Of a DNA stretch of 64,000 nt, positions 52,054-60,993 are shown one piece after another (the stretch's first letter is position 1; each line of letters starts with the position of its first letter). A program made the translations under genes and the position numbers. The DNA comes from Lentzea terrae. GTDB lineage: Bacteria > Actinomycetota > Actinomycetes > Mycobacteriales > Pseudonocardiaceae. The DNA lies in assembly GCF_003265345.1 (NCBI RefSeq), contig NZ_QFWW01000034.1, positions 1-64,000 of the forward strand, read 5' to 3'. Under the pieces are notes generated by a model, which saw nothing but the letters and a program-made list of their open reading frames with translations, had not been told where the DNA came from and did not search any database.

Positions 52054-52995
52054 TCAGGTGGTTCGGGGTCCGGTGTAGTCGTTGGCCACCATGACCAGCA
52101 GACCGGGATCGCTACCGGCAAATGCCGGCGGGTAGGGTTCGGCGGTCATGCCGAACCGTGCGGCGAGCTCTGTCGCGGCGGGTTCCTCCTCGGTGGCGGG
52201 ACGGTAGAAGACCGTGGTTCGGGAGAAGCCCGCCGGCTCGATGTTGTCGGACGCGACCACGTTCCAGCCGTCCTTCTTCAGGTCCGCCTCCGCACGCGCG
52301 GCCAGCGTCAGGTCCGTCGAGTTGTTCCTGATCGTGATCGGCACCGCCCGCGACGTACGGGGCGGGGGTGTTCCCGAGGGTTGCGGTGCGATGGTGGTCG
52401 GCCCGGGTTGAGGGGGCGCTGTCGCTACCCGGGTTGGTTGCGGCCGTCCGTCGGCGGGTGGCAGGCCCGGTGGCCGGTGGGTGGTCAGATCCCCACCAGG
52501 AATCTGGCTGAACAGGGTTTCTGATGGCGCTGACCTGGTCGTCGACCCGATCGTCGACCCCGTCGTCGACTCGAGGGGCGTGCGGCTCGCCGCAGGACTC
52601 TGCTGCGTCACCGCCACCACGGTGGTGACCACTGCGACGACGGTGAGCAGGCCGGCGACGATCCAGATCGCGGCGTTCGCTCTCCCGCGGATCGTGAGCG
52701 GGCCCAGGACGTTTCCGATTTGCACAGCCATTCTGGCAGTGCTGCCGTCAATCGAGTTCGTCACCGACCCCGCCGGCACAGGCTCGACTGACGACGGTTC
52801 GGGCTTCACCGGCCGCGCGAGCCGTGCCCGGATCAGCCCGTACACGGACACCCCGAGCCCGATGACGCCGCACAGGGCCCCGACGACACTGCCGATCTTG
52901 TCCGCGGCGTCGAGCCCTACCCACAGCACCAGCACGCCGACCGCTGTCACCGTGACACCCACGACGGTCAACAGAGCCCATCTTCGACGCGACAT
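52054..52995 (-). CDS. Membrane protein with RHIM-like segment and LytR_C domain
   Basis: 313 aa from ATG 52995. Membrane helices lie at about 7-28 and 33-55. A linker then contains AGSVTNSIDGSTARMAVQIG with NVLGP after it (residues about 76-99), where VQIG (91-94) with preceding Asn and Gly matches the RHIM core tetrad. A third helix lies at about 109-130. A Pro/Thr-rich stretch leads to a C-terminal LytR_C domain (ITIRNNSTDLTLAARAEADL, GWNVVASDNI). LytR_C domains occur in envelope proteins. The RHIM-like reading is inference from a short motif. It is convergent with the CHAT gene across 17 bp. Confidence 0.8.
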   Translation of the reverse strand: MSRRRWALLTVVGVTVTAVGVLVLWVGLDAADKIGSVVGALCGVIGLGVSVYGLIRARLARPVKPEPSSVEPVPAGSVTNSIDGSTARMAVQIGNVLGPLTIRGRANAAIWIVAGLLTVVAVVTTVVAVTQQSPAASRTPLESTTGSTIGSTTRSAPSETLFSQIPGGDLTTHRPPGLPPADGRPQPTRVATAPPQPGPTTIAPQPSGTPPPRTSRAVPITIRNNSTDLTLAARAEADLKKDGWNVVASDNIEPAGFSRTTVFYRPATEEEPAATELAARFGMTAEPYPPAFAGSDPGLLVMVANDYTGPRTT

Positions 52996-53071
52996 ACCAA
53001 CATCATCGGTTTGCGAATCCGCGCAGTGAAGACCGCTCACCGTGACGGTGTGGCCGAAGATCGAGGGGCGA

Positions 53072-53866
53072 TCACTTCGGCGGCGGCACGTTGTGGAGCT
53101 GCAGCGCGCTCTGGCCAGAGCAGCCGTACTCGCCGGGCTGGGTCTGCACGCGGGGCGGGTGCCACGCCGCAACGGTTCCGTCGGCGAGTCGCACACCCGC
53201 GAGACACGAACCTCCACCTCCGGCGATGATGCCGATCGCGCCGTCCTTGACGAAGGCGTCGAGGCGTGGCTCGGCCCACGGCAGCTTGGTCGCCTCGTCG
53301 ACCGGCATCGGCGGCAGCTTCGCCCGCAACGCCGCGAGCACCACGTCCGGCGTTGCAGTGGACGGCAGTTCGGCGAGAATCCTCTTGAAGGCTTCGAGGT
53401 AGGTGTCCGGCACGCCCGTCTTCTGCGCGGGCGGTGGGGTGATCGGCTTGGCGTGCTCGGGGCAGCGGATGCGGTCGGGGCCACCCTTCGTGACGCCGTA
53501 GTAGGTGAAGTCGGCGCGGTAGCACGCGGTCACCGGATCCTTCTCCCACAGGCGGAAGGACGGCGGATCTTCCGAGGTGCCGGGGTCGAAGACGCGGAAC
53601 ACCAGGCTCGCGCGGACCTTCTCCGGGTCGTTCGTCGGGCTGTCCGTGATCCCGATGACCGCGAAGTACTTCGGGTCGGTGTTGCCCACCAGCGCGGAGC
53701 GGGCGTAGGAGTTGCCGTCGGTGCGGACCGGGTAGCTGATGCGGTCCGCGACCTGGCGGGCTTTCTCGTCGGTGGCGCTCGTGCCGTCGGGTCTCGACAC
53801 GTAGTACATGGCGCCGCCGAGCGCAGTCATCGCCAACAGCAGAAGTGCGATCCCCCAGGACTTCAT
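53072..53866 (-). CDS. Membrane-anchored hypothetical protein
   Basis: 264 aa from ATG 53866. An N-terminal hydrophobic segment (SWGIALLLLAMTALGGAMYY) acts as signal anchor; the rest should be extracytoplasmic. It contains four Cys (ACYRAD, IRCPEH, GGGSCLAG, YGCSGQ), likely two disulfides, and ends with QSALQLHNVPPPK. I recognise no family. It is in the same direction as the LytR_C protein, 76 bp upstream of it, and could share its promoter. Confidence 0.72.
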   Translation of the reverse strand: MKSWGIALLLLAMTALGGAMYYVSRPDGTSATDEKARQVADRISYPVRTDGNSYARSALVGNTDPKYFAVIGITDSPTNDPEKVRASLVFRVFDPGTSEDPPSFRLWEKDPVTACYRADFTYYGVTKGGPDRIRCPEHAKPITPPPAQKTGVPDTYLEAFKRILAELPSTATPDVVLAALRAKLPPMPVDEATKLPWAEPRLDAFVKDGAIGIIAGGGGSCLAGVRLADGTVAAWHPPRVQTQPGEYGCSGQSALQLHNVPPPK

Positions 53867-53926
53867 GCCCTGGGACGCTAGCGCCGCGGTTGCGCTCCCC
53901 GCGCGAGTACTTCTACTCAACGCCCA

Positions 53927-53955
53927 TTCCAGAACGAGCTCGTTTCGCTTATGTT
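53927..53955 (+). promoter_or_regulatory. Candidate promoter of the FAD oxidase gene, leaderless
   Basis: TTCCAG (53927-53932), a 17-bp spacer and TATGTT (53950-53955). The expected start point falls on the ATG at 53963, and no ribosome-binding site is present, consistent with leaderless transcription. Confidence 0.4.
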
Positions 53956-53962
53956 GCTCGGC

Positions 53963-55498
53963 ATGACAACGAGGTCGTGGTGGGGCTGGGGCAACGTCGA
54001 GGACGCCGTCACCCCGGCAGAGCGCCGTGAGCTGGTCTCCAGGGTCCGGGCGGTGCTGCCGGACGCGGACCTGAGTTTTCACGCCGCGCCGGATCCGTCG
54101 TCGCTGGACGTTCCGCCGCCGCGGATCTCGCCTCCCGGTGAGCTCTACTCGACCTCTGTGCTCGATCGGCTCAGTCATGCCCGTGGACAGGCCTACCGCG
54201 ACGTGACGCGAAATCTTGCCGGTGACGTGGGCCCGTTGCCGGACGCCGTCGCGCGGCCGCGCACGGAGCAGGACGTGGTCGACGTGCTGGACTGGTGTTC
54301 TTCAGCCGGCGTGGCGGTGATTCCGTTCGGTGGCGGCACTTCTGTGGTGGGCGGGGTCGAGCCGCGTGATCTCGAGCGGGCGGTGACGCTGGACCTCTCG
54401 TTGCTGGACCGGGTGCTGGAGGTCGACCCGGTGAGCCGTGCCGCCCGGATTCAGGCGGGCGTGCTGGGGCCGTCGCTGGAGGCGCAGCTGAAGGCGTCCG
54501 GGTTGACGTTGCGGCACTTCCCGCAGTCGTTCGAGTTCTCCTCGCTCGGTGGCTGGCTCGCCACTCGGGCCGGCGGTCACTACGCCACGCTCTACACGCA
54601 CATCGACGACCTGACCGAGTCGTTGCGGGTGGTGACTCCTTCCGGCGTGCTGGAGTCGCGGCGGTTGCCGGGTTCTGGTGCGGGTCCGTCGCCTGACCGG
54701 CTGTTCCTCGGCTCCGAGGGGGCCCTGGGGGTGATCACCGAGGCGTGGATGCGGTTGCAGTCGCCGCCGGCTTTCCGCGCTGGGGCCTCGGTGCGGTTCT
54801 CGTCCTGGGAACGTGCGGTCGAGGCGACGCGGTTGATCGCGCAGTCGGGGCTGCATCCCGCGAACTGCCGGCTGCTGGATCCTGCGGAGGCCTTTCTCAA
54901 CGCCGGTGCGGCTTCTTCGGTGCTGGTGCTGGCTTTCGAGTCGGCTGCGCACCCGGTGGACGCGTTGCTGGCGCAGGCGTTGGAGTTGTGCGGGGACGGC
55001 GAGGTCGTCGAAGGGACGGCTGCCCAGTGGCGGAAGTCGTTCCTGCGCATGCCTTACCAGCGCGATGCCATGGCGCAGCACGGGATGATCACCGAGACGT
55101 TCGAGACGGCCTGCACCTGGGACCGGTTTGCTGCATTGCACGCAGCGGTGGTGTCAGCGGCTACTGCCGCGTTGCAGGCGGTGTGCGGCATCGGCGTCGT
55201 GACGTGCCGCTTCACCCACGTCTACCCGGACGGCCCGGCGCCTTATTACGGCATCTACGCGCCCGGCCGGTGGGGCAGCCTCACCTCGCAGTGGGACGAG
55301 ATCAAGGCCGCCGTGTCGGAAGCTCTGCTGTCGGCCGGTGGCACCATCACCCACCACCACGCAGTCGGCCGTGATCACATGCCCTGGTACACGCGCCAGC
55401 GGCCCGGCCTGTTCGGTCTGGCCCTGTCCGGCGCGAAAGCCGCGCTGGACCCCGCCGGCGTGCTGAACCCCGGCGTCCTCACCACACGATCGACCTGA
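53963..55498 (+). CDS. FAD-linked oxidase, alkyl-DHAP synthase-like
   Basis: 511 aa from ATG 53963 (TTRSWWGWGNVEDAVTP); ATG 53951 would add 4 residues. It belongs to the vanillyl-alcohol-oxidase/PCMH FAD fold: VIPFGGGTSVVGGVEP binds FAD, and HFPQSFEFSSLGGWLATRAG and FLGSEGALGVITEAWMRL follow. The C-terminal part has YAPGRWGS and HHHAVGRDHMPWY, close to alkyldihydroxyacetonephosphate synthase with its catalytic His run. Ether-lipid synthesis is the textbook role of that branch; bacterial members are often uncharacterised. It overlaps the convergent YggT gene by 20 bp. Confidence 0.88.
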   Translation: MTTRSWWGWGNVEDAVTPAERRELVSRVRAVLPDADLSFHAAPDPSSLDVPPPRISPPGELYSTSVLDRLSHARGQAYRDVTRNLAGDVGPLPDAVARPRTEQDVVDVLDWCSSAGVAVIPFGGGTSVVGGVEPRDLERAVTLDLSLLDRVLEVDPVSRAARIQAGVLGPSLEAQLKASGLTLRHFPQSFEFSSLGGWLATRAGGHYATLYTHIDDLTESLRVVTPSGVLESRRLPGSGAGPSPDRLFLGSEGALGVITEAWMRLQSPPAFRAGASVRFSSWERAVEATRLIAQSGLHPANCRLLDPAEAFLNAGAASSVLVLAFESAAHPVDALLAQALELCGDGEVVEGTAAQWRKSFLRMPYQRDAMAQHGMITETFETACTWDRFAALHAAVVSAATAALQAVCGIGVVTCRFTHVYPDGPAPYYGIYAPGRWGSLTSQWDEIKAAVSEALLSAGGTITHHHAVGRDHMPWYTRQRPGLFGLALSGAKAALDPAGVLNPGVLTTRST

Positions 55499-55751
55499 GG
55501 ATCAACGCGGCGATGAACACGACGGTGAACGCCAGGTCCAACCCGAACCCGCCGAACCGCAGCGGCGGCAGCACCTTCCGCACCGGCGCCAGCACGGGCT
55601 CGGTCGCCGCGTGCGTGACCCTGCGCACCTTCCACACCCAGTCGCCGCGGGCCTCGAGCGTGACGGCCCAGTCCACGATCATCCGGCCGATCATCACGAT
55701 GATGAACAGCGTCAACAGCCAACCGATCACCCAGCCGACCAAGCCGAACAA
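55479..55751 (-). CDS. YggT-family membrane protein
   Basis: 90 aa from TTG 55751, 5 nt after an AGGGAGG site, which gives the normal YggT length. The reading frame stays open upstream with implausible sequence. Two membrane helices are predicted, LVGWVIGWLLTLFIIVMIG and LDLAFTVVFIAALILRSIV, with the family segment RVTHAATEPVLAPVRKVLPP between. YggT proteins are linked to division or osmotic stress; function is not settled. The 3' end is antisense to the end of the FAD oxidase gene. Confidence 0.8.
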   Translation of the reverse strand: MFGLVGWVIGWLLTLFIIVMIGRMIVDWAVTLEARGDWVWKVRRVTHAATEPVLAPVRKVLPPLRFGGFGLDLAFTVVFIAALILRSIVW

Positions 55752-55837
55752 GATGGCCTCCCTAATGTCCTGTACGTCCCATGAAGCCACACGAATCTGA
55801 GAGGCGCCTGGCAACTCGCTGAGACAGTATTCAGCGT

Positions 55838-56167
55838 GTGGCTTACGACGAAGGTTTGGCACACCGCCTGGGCGACGCTCTGGGCGCGCTGCCGGACATC
55901 TCCACGAAGAAGATGTTCGGCAGCCTGGTGTTCATGTGGCACGGAAACATGCTGGTAGGAGTGCTGGGGCCGGATCTCATCGCGCGCGTGGGACCGGAGG
56001 CGCAGGAGGACGCGCTGGCCCAGCCCGGTGCGCGGGTGTTCGACTTCACCGGACGGCCGATGAACGGCTGGGTGGTCGTGGACGGTGCCGTCGTGTCGGA
56101 GGACGAGGCGTTGGACGACTGGATCGAGCGGTGCCGCGACTTCGTGGAAGCCCTGCCGCCGAAGTGA
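55838..56167 (+). CDS. TfoX N-terminal-domain protein
   Basis: 109 aa. STKKMFGSLVFMWHGNMLVG followed by GPDLIARVGPE and GRPMNGWVVVD is the TfoX_N pattern. TfoX/Sxy proteins control competence in gamma-proteobacteria, but stand-alone actinobacterial N-domain proteins are uncharacterised. GTG 55838 is used; the end overlaps the next gene by GTGA. Confidence 0.87.
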   Translation: MAYDEGLAHRLGDALGALPDISTKKMFGSLVFMWHGNMLVGVLGPDLIARVGPEAQEDALAQPGARVFDFTGRPMNGWVVVDGAVVSEDEALDDWIERCRDFVEALPPK

Positions 56168-56964
56168 GTCTCGTGGATCGCGTCCGCGCGGCGCTGGACG
56201 ACTGGGGACAGCTGCGCGAGATCGAGATGTTCGGCGGTGTGGTGTTCGAGTGGGACGGCGACCCGCTCGTCGGTGTCGTCGACGGCGAGCTGATCGTGCG
56301 CGTGCCGAGTGGCTGGGAAACCGCGGCCGGTGACCTGGACGAGCTGATCCGGCGGGCAGCTGACGTCGTGATCGCCGAGTGCGTGGTGCGCTGGCACGCC
56401 CAGCTCCGCGCCGGTGGTGACGACGCGCCCCGGGCCATGCTGGCACTCGCCCACCACGACCCGGAACGCGAGCAGTTGCAACGAATCCTGCTCGACCACA
56501 TCGGGCACCCGCGGTTGGGGCAGCTCGCCATGACCTGCCTCGGGCACGTCGCCCGGATCGACGGCGAGGTGCTGCCGGAGGTCCTGCCCCGCCTCGAGGA
56601 ACTGGGCGTCGTCGCGGAGGACGCCCGGGACGAAGTCGAGAGGTGCGTCAACCCGTTCCGGCTGTGGGTTCCCGGCACCCCTTGGGTGATCTTCGCGCCG
56701 CCGGGGGACGCGGAGGTGGCTCGGCAGCGGGCCCTCCTCCGGTCCGCCGGCACCGAGGGCGATCGCGTGGTGGTGATCGAGAACGCGGAGGCCCTGCCGT
56801 CGTTGCTGCCGTTCGTGCGGAAGCTCTGCGACGAGGGCTACGAGCACTCGGACGCGCCGCATTTCGTGCTGGAGTTCGACGGTGACATCGGCGCGCTCGA
56901 GTCGCAGCTGCACGATGACGAGTACTCCGCCAGATTCGACCCGCCGTACCTGATGGTCTGGTGA
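56164..56964 (+). CDS. TfoX-N-like protein with extra C-terminal domain
   Basis: 266 aa from GTG 56164. The first 60 residues (LREIEMFGGVVFEWDGDPLV, GVVDGELIVRVPSG) align with the MFGSLVFMWHGNMLVGVLGP part of the preceding TfoX_N protein, so the two genes share a duplicated fold. About residues 75-160 are helical with HPRLGQLAMTCLGHVARIDG; the C-terminal third has WVIFAPPGDAEVARQRALLR and an acidic end. I do not recognise the complete architecture. It is translationally coupled to the first TfoX gene. Confidence 0.75.
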   Translation: MSLVDRVRAALDDWGQLREIEMFGGVVFEWDGDPLVGVVDGELIVRVPSGWETAAGDLDELIRRAADVVIAECVVRWHAQLRAGGDDAPRAMLALAHHDPEREQLQRILLDHIGHPRLGQLAMTCLGHVARIDGEVLPEVLPRLEELGVVAEDARDEVERCVNPFRLWVPGTPWVIFAPPGDAEVARQRALLRSAGTEGDRVVVIENAEALPSLLPFVRKLCDEGYEHSDAPHFVLEFDGDIGALESQLHDDEYSARFDPPYLMVW

Positions 56965-56971
56965 CTCTCCC

Positions 56972-58471
56972 TCAGAACCGCACCAGGGGACCTCCCGTGA
57001 AGAACTCGTAGACGAAGTTGACGAAGAAGAACCCGAAGAACACCACGTTCAACCCCAAGATCACGTAGTGCCACCACCGCGGCCTGGCCGGTCGCGGCAG
57101 GCGGGAGTTCAGGTACATCAGCGCGATCGGGAACATCAGCGCGCCCAGGTTCGACATGTTCGCCGAGATCTGCACCAGCTCGACGGGCAGCGCGAGGTGC
57201 AGTGCACCGGCGATGATCACCAGCACCAGCAGCATGAACGGGTAGTAGAACCGGCGCGGGTCGTCCTCGATTCGCTTGCGCAGCCGGGGCGAGACGGCGT
57301 GCGCGGCGTCGGTGAAGTTGCGCACCAGCGCCTCGAAGATGCCGAGCTGGGTGGAGAACAGCACCAGGACGCCCACCACCAGCATCAGGTAGAACATGCC
57401 CTGGCCGTACAGGATCCCGAGCTGCTCGGCGGAGAACGTCGGCACGTTCGCCGCGGTCGGTTGTTGGCCGGACACGGCGACGATGTGCGCCATCAGGACG
57501 GTCGGCAGCAGCATGCCGAGCATCGCGCCGACGAAGAACACCGCCCACTGGTCGATGAGCAGCAAGCGGTACCAGCGCTTCCACAGCGAGGCGTTCGCCG
57601 GAGTGTCCACAAAGGTCACGCCCACCGGGCGCAGCTCCTGCTTGCCGCCGCGCAGGCCCGCGATGAACCCGACGCGGTGGCCCATGCCGTAACCCTTGTC
57701 GCGGTAGTGGTTCATCGCGTACCAGTTCAGGCCGGACGCCAGCGCGGTGAACCCGGCCAGGCCGCCCAGTTGGGTCGCGGTGATCCCTGCAGGTGGCGCG
57801 GCCGGGGTCACCAGGCCGCGGATTCCCTCCGACCACCCGGAGAACGGCACGACGAGAACCGTCACCACGATCAGGACCAGCAACAAGGTGCCGACGAGCA
57901 CCCAGTTCGTCAGTTCCAGGGCACGCGACACCTTGCGAGCCAGAGCGGTGATCAGGAAGACCACGACGAGCAGGCCGATGGCGAGCAGCCGGACGTACTC
58001 GATCTCGTCCGGCCGGTAGCCGCGGCCCGCGATCAGCGCGAAGAGCCCTTGTCCGGCGCCCGCCGCCCAGCCGCCGAAGATGAACGCGAAGTAGAAGACC
58101 ACCAGCGAGACCGGCACCCAGAACTTCCAGCCGGGCGGCACGCGGCCCCAGCCGACGATCGGGACCTCGCCCGTGGCCACGACGTAGCGGGCGATCTCCA
58201 CGTTGTAGAACGTCTGCAGCAGCGCCGACACGGTGATCACCCAGCCGATGCCGACGAAGCCGAACTTGCCGACGGCCTGCGGGCCCAGCAGCCACTCGCC
58301 GCTGCCGATCGAGATGCCGAGCGCGATGAGGCTCGGGCCGATGACGAACTGCACCACCTGCAGCAGGCCCAGCTTGCGGACTTTGAAGACTTCCTCGGGT
58401 TCTGGCAGGTCAGCCACATCGAGCGGGGGCCTGCTCACTCCGATTTGTACCGAGGATCCAGACGACGTCAT
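56972..58471 (-). CDS. Nramp-like divalent metal transporter family protein
   Basis: 499 aa from ATG 58471 with GGGAGG 7 nt upstream. It has about 11-12 predicted membrane helices. The first helix reads FVIGPSLIALGISIGSGEWL, where canonical Nramp proteins have the DPGN metal site, and the sixth-helix region reads LGIFEALVRNFTDAA in place of the MPH-type motif. This divergent LeuT-fold branch is annotated Nramp-related, but the missing DPGN makes metal transport uncertain. It is convergent with the TfoX-like gene across 7 bp. Confidence 0.8.
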   Translation of the reverse strand: MTSSGSSVQIGVSRPPLDVADLPEPEEVFKVRKLGLLQVVQFVIGPSLIALGISIGSGEWLLGPQAVGKFGFVGIGWVITVSALLQTFYNVEIARYVVATGEVPIVGWGRVPPGWKFWVPVSLVVFYFAFIFGGWAAGAGQGLFALIAGRGYRPDEIEYVRLLAIGLLVVVFLITALARKVSRALELTNWVLVGTLLLVLIVVTVLVVPFSGWSEGIRGLVTPAAPPAGITATQLGGLAGFTALASGLNWYAMNHYRDKGYGMGHRVGFIAGLRGGKQELRPVGVTFVDTPANASLWKRWYRLLLIDQWAVFFVGAMLGMLLPTVLMAHIVAVSGQQPTAANVPTFSAEQLGILYGQGMFYLMLVVGVLVLFSTQLGIFEALVRNFTDAAHAVSPRLRKRIEDDPRRFYYPFMLLVLVIIAGALHLALPVELVQISANMSNLGALMFPIALMYLNSRLPRPARPRWWHYVILGLNVVFFGFFFVNFVYEFFTGGPLVRF

Positions 58472-58658
58472 TGTCGACCTCCCGACACGTCGGGGGAAAT
58501 GGAAGCTCCCACTCTCCCGACGTGCCGGACGATCGGTCAACCTGCGGCGTTCACCGCGTCGTCCGCGCACACCCAGCCGTGCTGACAACCGACTTTCGGA
58601 CGTGTCGAGCGATCGTGCGGCTACGTAGCGTGCCCTGCGGATCGAGAGGGGAACAACC

Positions 58659-60983
58659 GTGCGAAGACTGTTGGCGGGAGCGGCAGCGCTCACGCTCGTC
58701 ACGGCAGGCCTGGTCACCCCGGCCACTGCAACACCGCCCGCGCAACCAGAGAAGCAGGAGACGCGGCAGTCCGACGAACAGCCCCACGAGCTGGAGCTGA
58801 AGCGCCGCGCGTTGAAGCAGCAGGCGCTCGCGGACGTGCTGACCGGCGAGGCGACGACGGAGCAGCGCGGCACCAGCACCGTCGCGAAGGTCGGCAAGAA
58901 GCAGCAGAAGGACCAGTACGTCGAGCTCAAGCGGGAGAAGACCGACAAGATCTTCGTGATCCTGACGGAGTTCGGCAACGAGCGGCACCCCGACTACCCG
59001 GACCGCGACACGAACCCGAACACGCCGGGACCGCAGCGGTTCGACGGGCCGTTGCACAACCAGATCCCCGAGCCGAACCGGGCCGTGGACAACACGACGA
59101 TCTGGCGTCCCGACTTCAGCCGGCAGTACTTCCAGGACCTGTACTTCTCGCGCAAGAAGGACGCGAACTCCGTCGCGAACTTCTACGACAAGCAGTCGAG
59201 CGGCAGGTACACCGTCAGCGGCACCGTCACGGACTGGGTGAAGGTCCGCTACAACGAGGCCCGCTACGGCCGCAGCAACGGTTACCCGTGCGGGGACAAC
59301 ATCTGCAACAACTCGCGTGAGCTCATCAAGGACGCCGTCACGCAGTGGGTCGCGGACCAGCAGGCCGCCGGCAAGACCACCGAGCAGATCAAGGCCGCGC
59401 TCGCGCAGTACGACGAGTGGGACCGCTACGACTACGACGCCGACGGCGACTTCAACGAGGCCGACGGCTACATCGACCACTTCCAGATCGTCCACGCGGG
59501 CGGTGACCAGGCCGACGGCGACCCGTGGCAGGGCGAGGACGCGGTGTGGAGCCACCGCGGTTACGCGTTCAAGAACTACGCGACCGGCCCCGGCACGAAC
59601 AAGCTCGGCGGCGCGCAGATCGGTGACACCGGCATCTGGGTCGGCGACTACACCGTGCAGCCCGAGAACGGCGGCGTGAGCGTGTTCGCGCACGAGTTCG
59701 GCCACGACCTCGGCCTGCCCGACCACTACGACACCAACGGCGGCTCGAACGGCGTCAACTGGTGGTCGGTCATGGCCCAGAGCCGCGCCGGCGGCCTCGG
59801 CGAGGTGCCGGGTGAGCGCGCCAACGAGTTCTCCGCGTGGGACAAGCTGCAGCTCGGCTGGCTCGACTACGAGGTCGCGGTCGCCGGTCAGGAACGCGTC
59901 TTCGAGCTCGGCCCGCACGAGTACAACACCGCCAAGGCCCAGGGCCTCGTCGTGGTGCTGCCGGACATCTCCAAGTCGTTCGACTACGGCGCCCCGTTCG
60001 CGGGCGACAAGATGTGGTGGAGCGAGAAGGGCAACGACCTCGACCACTCCATGACGGTCCCGCTCGACCTGCGCGGCAAGACCTCCGCGTCGCTCACGAT
60101 GAAGGCCCGTTACGACATCGAGGTGGACTACGACTACCTCTACGTCGAAGCGTCCAATGAGGACGGAAGCTGGACGCAGCTCGACGGCGTCGCGAACGGT
60201 CAGCCCTTCCAGCGCGACTCGGCCGACGCGCCCGCGTTGAGCGCGTCCTCCGGCGGGCAGTGGGTCGACCTGACCGTGCCGCTCGACGCCTACGCGGGCA
60301 AGAACACGAAGCTGCGGCTGGCCTACCGGACCGACGGCGCCCTTGCGCTGCAAGGCTTCTTCGCCGACTCGATCACCGTGACCGCCGACGGCGCGCCGGT
60401 GCTGACGGACGGCGGCGAGACGACGGGCTTGTGGTCCACACGCGGGTTCCGCACGACCGGCGGCAAGGAGACCAAGACGTTCGACCAGTTCTACATCGCG
60501 TCGAACCGCACCTACGAGTCGTACGGCAAGTACAACAAGACCGGTCCGTACCGCTACAGCTTCCCGGACAAGCCCGACTTCGTGGAGCACTTCCCGTACC
60601 AGGACGGTCTGCTGGTCTCGCTCTGGAACACCTCGTTCCTCGACAACAACGTCAGCGAGCACCCCGGCGAAGGCCTGATCCTGCCGATCGACGCCAACCC
60701 GGCGCCGATCTACAACCTCGAGGGCCAGCGCTGGTCGACCTCCGTCGGCGGCTACGACGCGCCGTTCGGGCTGCAGAAGTCGGACTCCTTCACGTTGCAC
60801 GTCAACGGCAAGGCGTCCTACATCCGCGGTGCGGCGGCCCAGCCGGTCTTCGACGACACCAAGCAGTTCTGGTTCGCCGAGCAGCCTCAGGCGGGCGTGA
60901 AGCTCCCAGCGGTCGGTGTCGGCCTGCAGGTGCTGCGCCAGTCCGGCACGTCGATGACGGTGAAGTTGTTCAAGACGAAGTAG
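58659..60983 (+). CDS. Secreted immune-inhibitor-A-type (M6) metalloprotease
   Basis: 774 aa from GTG 58659 with GAGAGGGG upstream. A Sec signal peptide ends near TPATATPPA, followed by a pro-region with charged helices (ELKRRALKQQALADVLTG). The M6 catalytic domain has EKTDKIFVILTEFGNERHPD near its start, FAHEFGHDLGLPDHYD as the zinc site and VNWWSVMAQSRAGG as Met-turn. The C-terminal half is beta-rich with jelly-roll-like segments (GKTSASLTMKARYDIEVDYD). Such proteases degrade host or environmental proteins outside the cell. Confidence 0.93.
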   Translation: MRRLLAGAAALTLVTAGLVTPATATPPAQPEKQETRQSDEQPHELELKRRALKQQALADVLTGEATTEQRGTSTVAKVGKKQQKDQYVELKREKTDKIFVILTEFGNERHPDYPDRDTNPNTPGPQRFDGPLHNQIPEPNRAVDNTTIWRPDFSRQYFQDLYFSRKKDANSVANFYDKQSSGRYTVSGTVTDWVKVRYNEARYGRSNGYPCGDNICNNSRELIKDAVTQWVADQQAAGKTTEQIKAALAQYDEWDRYDYDADGDFNEADGYIDHFQIVHAGGDQADGDPWQGEDAVWSHRGYAFKNYATGPGTNKLGGAQIGDTGIWVGDYTVQPENGGVSVFAHEFGHDLGLPDHYDTNGGSNGVNWWSVMAQSRAGGLGEVPGERANEFSAWDKLQLGWLDYEVAVAGQERVFELGPHEYNTAKAQGLVVVLPDISKSFDYGAPFAGDKMWWSEKGNDLDHSMTVPLDLRGKTSASLTMKARYDIEVDYDYLYVEASNEDGSWTQLDGVANGQPFQRDSADAPALSASSGGQWVDLTVPLDAYAGKNTKLRLAYRTDGALALQGFFADSITVTADGAPVLTDGGETTGLWSTRGFRTTGGKETKTFDQFYIASNRTYESYGKYNKTGPYRYSFPDKPDFVEHFPYQDGLLVSLWNTSFLDNNVSEHPGEGLILPIDANPAPIYNLEGQRWSTSVGGYDAPFGLQKSDSFTLHVNGKASYIRGAAAQPVFDDTKQFWFAEQPQAGVKLPAVGVGLQVLRQSGTSMTVKLFKTK

Positions 60984-60993
60984 CTTTGTCCGC

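Noticed and set aside
58425..58471. VQIG near the N-terminus of the Nramp-like protein, read as another RHIM motif
   Set aside because: The tetrad lacks the surrounding Asn and Gly pattern and lies in a short Ser-rich leader, so chance is the simpler explanation.
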